NCBI RefSeq assembly: GCF_026212465.1
Contig: NC_080051.1
Location: 18,362,459-18,426,458, forward strand
Direction: 5' to 3'
Length of the DNA stretch: 64,000 bases
From: Amaranthus tricolor
Taxonomy: Eukaryota; Streptophyta; Magnoliopsida; Caryophyllales; Amaranthaceae
The notes under the pieces are model-generated. The model was not told the origin of the DNA. It ran no database searches and was given only the letters and a program-made list of their open reading frames with translations. Below, one piece after another: positions 61,668-64,000 of the stretch; the stretch's first letter is position 1, and every line of letters starts with the position of its first letter. The translations under genes were made by a program, and so were the position numbers.

Positions 61668-63794
61668 ATGGGTAAAGGTGGAGAAGATTATGGAAAAGTA
61701 GAGAATTCTAAGAGTAAATCTGCTAAAAATGGTGATACATTCGCGCCATGGTCCAAAGATGTGAAGGAGTGTGAGGAGAAGTATGGAGTGAATCGTGATT
61801 TTGGATTATCGAGTGAGGAGTATGAAAAGAGATTGCAGGTTTATGGATTGAATGAATTAGAACAACATGAAGGGCCGTCTATATGGAAATTGGTTTTGGA
61901 TCAGTTTAATGATACGTTAGTAAGGATTTTGTTATGTGCTGCAGTTGTTTCATTTGCTCTTGCGTGGATGGATGGGGATGAAGGTGGTGAGATGGGGATT
62001 ACTGCGTTTGTCGAACCGTTGGTAATCTTTTTGATCTTGATTGTGAATGCTATTGTTGGGGTGTGGCAAGAGAATAATGCGGAGAAAGCGTTAGAGGCAT
62101 TGAAGGAGATTCAATCGGAAACTGCCTCTGTTATTAGGAATGGGAAGAAGGTTCCTAGTTTGCCTGCTAAGGAATTAGTGCCGGGTGATATAGTTGAGCT
62201 TAGAGTTGGTGATAAGGTGCCTGCTGATATGAGAGTTTTGAGTTTGATCAGCTCGACATTGAGGGTGGAGCAAGGTTCGTTAACAGGGGAGAGTGAAGCG
62301 GTTAGTAAGACTGTGAAGCCTGTTGCTGAGGATTCGGATATCCAGGGGAAGAAATGTATGGTTTTTGCTGGTACTACTGTTGTTAATGGAAACTGTATTT
62401 GTTTGGTTACACATACAGGGATGAATACTGAGATTGGGAAGGTGCATTCGCAAATTCAAGAGGCTTCTGAAAATGAAGAGGATACTCCATTGAAGAAAAA
62501 GTTGAATGAATTTGGTGAATCTTTGACCTTGATAATAGGTGTTATTTGTGCTTTGGTTTGGATTATTAATGTTAAGTATTTCCTTACATGGGAATATGTT
62601 GAAGGGTGGCCAACAAATTTCAATTTCTCATTCGAGAAGTGTACTTATTACTTTGAGATTGCTGTTGCATTGGCTGTTGCTGCTATTCCCGAGGGATTGC
62701 CAGCAGTTATAACAACGTGCTTAGCTCTTGGTACACGAAAGATGGCTCAAAAAAATGCTTTAGTCAGAAAATTGCCCAGTGTGGAGACTCTAGGGTGTAC
62801 TACTGTTATCTGTTCGGACAAAACTGGTACCTTGACCACGAATCAAATGGCTGTTGCTAAGCTTGTAGCCATGGGGCCAAGGGCACAAAGTACACGAACT
62901 TTCAATGTGGAGGGGACTACCTATAATCCTGCTGATGGTCGCATTCATGATTGGCCTGCTGATAACATGGATCAAAATCTTCAAATGATTGCAAAAGTTG
63001 CAGCTCTTTGCAATGATTCTGGGATCGAACAATCAGGCCATCAATTTGTTGCTAGTGGTATGCCAACCGAGGCTGCTTTGAAGGTAAGATTTTAATCTAG
63101 TACAAACTTTTAGTGTTTCTTTGGTCTATTACTAATCATATGTTTCCTATTGACTAATAACAAGGGTGATCTTGTCTTATTTCAAATTGTTATTGTTGAA
63201 GCAGTTGTTGGTTCTTTAGTGGGTATTATTCTGAATTTAGACTTGTTGATGTCTGTCCAATCTCAACAAACTTCCAATGAAATGTTAATTATGTACTAGG
63301 TAGTAAAGTTTGATCTCGTCTTTTTTCTAATTGATACTATTTATGACACTGAAAAGTGATTTATGCCCTAGTTTCTGGTTCTTAAGTGAGAAATGTTATG
63401 AAGTTTGACTGCTTAACGTATGTACTAGTGGCACAAATGTCTTATCGGAGTATTTTTCTGGCTTAAACATGACTTTAATATAACCTTGTTTATGTTTTTC
63501 TCAGGTTATGGTTGAGAAAATGGGACTGCCAAATGGGTCAAAGAGCATTTCTTCGAGTTCTGATGATTTGCTGTGTATGTTGTTGTAGTGGCTGTCTGTG
63601 TGAGTTGTATTTGTTTCTCTACCATCTTATTTTAGTGTTGACATGTTTGTTGTTTTGTTTTGGCTATTATAGGCTGTTGTAGGACATGGGCTACTTCGGA
63701 ACGTCGTATTGCCACTCTTGAGTTTGATCGTGATCGGAAGTCCATGGGTGTGATTGTCTCTTCAGTATCTGGGAAGAATTCGTTGCTGGTGAAG
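61668..63794 (+). CDS. ER-type (P2A) Ca2+-ATPase, ECA1/ECA4 class, 3' partial
   Basis: Exons 61668-63083, 63505-63574 and 63673-63794 join in frame and give the first 536 residues of a protein whose family is about 1,060 long; the rest lies beyond the window. Seen in order: cation-ATPase N-domain (~25-90); M1-M2 (about 75-130, [10 protein letters not shown] and [13 protein letters not shown]); actuator loop with TGES at 206-209; M3-M4 with PEGLP at 341-345, which carries Ca2+-site residues; and the phosphorylation motif DKTGTLT with catalytic Asp384. Exons 2-3 begin the nucleotide domain ([11 protein letters not shown]). There is no N-terminal calmodulin-binding autoinhibitor as in ACA pumps. 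ECA pumps move Ca2+ and Mn2+ from cytosol into ER/endomembranes. After 63083, frames read straight on meet an intronic stop; the splice site GAAG/GTAAGA removes it. Confidence 0.93.
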
Positions 63795-64000
63795 GTATTT
63801 GAAAATATATATTGTTGTAAAGTACCTCAGAAATTTCCTCCTTTTGTTTGAATCTGGTGGGACCCTGCAAAAAAGCTCAAATAGATGAAAAGATGGTATA
63901 TAAATGATTATGAAAGACCAAGGAATGTCTCTGCATTGTTTTCGTTCTAGTTTTGTTAGCATGGCTATATTCTTTGTGATTGTTAATGCTGCTATTTATT
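63795..64000 (+). other. Intron of the Ca2+-ATPase gene (partial)
   Basis: Starts with donor GTATTTG at 63795 and runs to the window end; no further exon seen. Confidence 0.6.

Overview
This window is nuclear DNA from a flowering plant, almost certainly a eudicot. It is AT-rich, genes have GT..AG introns, and the gene-poor space is filled with plant transposable elements (copia LTR elements, LINEs, hAT, CACTA, Mutator-like and Stowaway MITEs). A placement in Caryophyllales/Amaranthaceae is only an impression from repeat flavour and is not proven here.

Left end (1-7.6 kb), gene island: the 3' half of RAD51D (five exons rebuilt from splice sites, + strand), an intact single-exon mitochondrial-type PPR gene, and a dirigent gene with a long Gly/Ala-rich N-terminal region (ESB1/DIR10-like). 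Right end (61.3-64 kb): the first three coding exons and the 5'UTR intron of an ER-type Ca2+-ATPase (ECA1/ECA4 class), running off the window. From memory, the Arabidopsis counterparts RAD51D (At1g07745), PPR (At1g07740), DIR25 (At1g07730) and ECA1/ECA4 (At1g07810/At1g07670) sit close together on chromosome 1. The window therefore looks like a conserved microsyntenic block stretched by repeats.

Middle: a three-exon minus-strand gene at 20.1-22.9 kb encodes a heavy-metal-associated (HMA) protein of the NaKR (SODIUM POTASSIUM ROOT DEFECTIVE) class, with a long poly-Asn run from an ATT microsatellite. Two minus-strand paralogues at 38.8-39.1 kb and 50.3-50.7 kb encode small secreted proteins (106 and 112 aa) of a family I do not recognise. 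Around them lie an orphan copy of their promoter (40.2-40.5 kb) and a copy of their 3' flank without a gene (45.9-46.5 kb), so this was a larger tandem cluster that has been decaying.

The rest is mobile and repetitive DNA. Several elements could be bounded by target-site duplications: hAT elements at 9705-10690 and 13028-13601 (8-bp TSDs), a CACTA MITE at 33599-34418 (3-bp TSD), a Mutator-like foldback at 40821-41362 (9-bp TSD) nested in a hAT-like element, and TA-flanked Stowaway MITEs. There are also a 5'-truncated LINE, a half copia element with its 5' LTR, an old copia relic split by a hAT insertion, a 22-bp minisatellite shared by two loci 22 kb apart, and a near-perfect hairpin flanked by mirrored AAT microsatellites. 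No tRNA, rRNA or CRISPR feature was seen.
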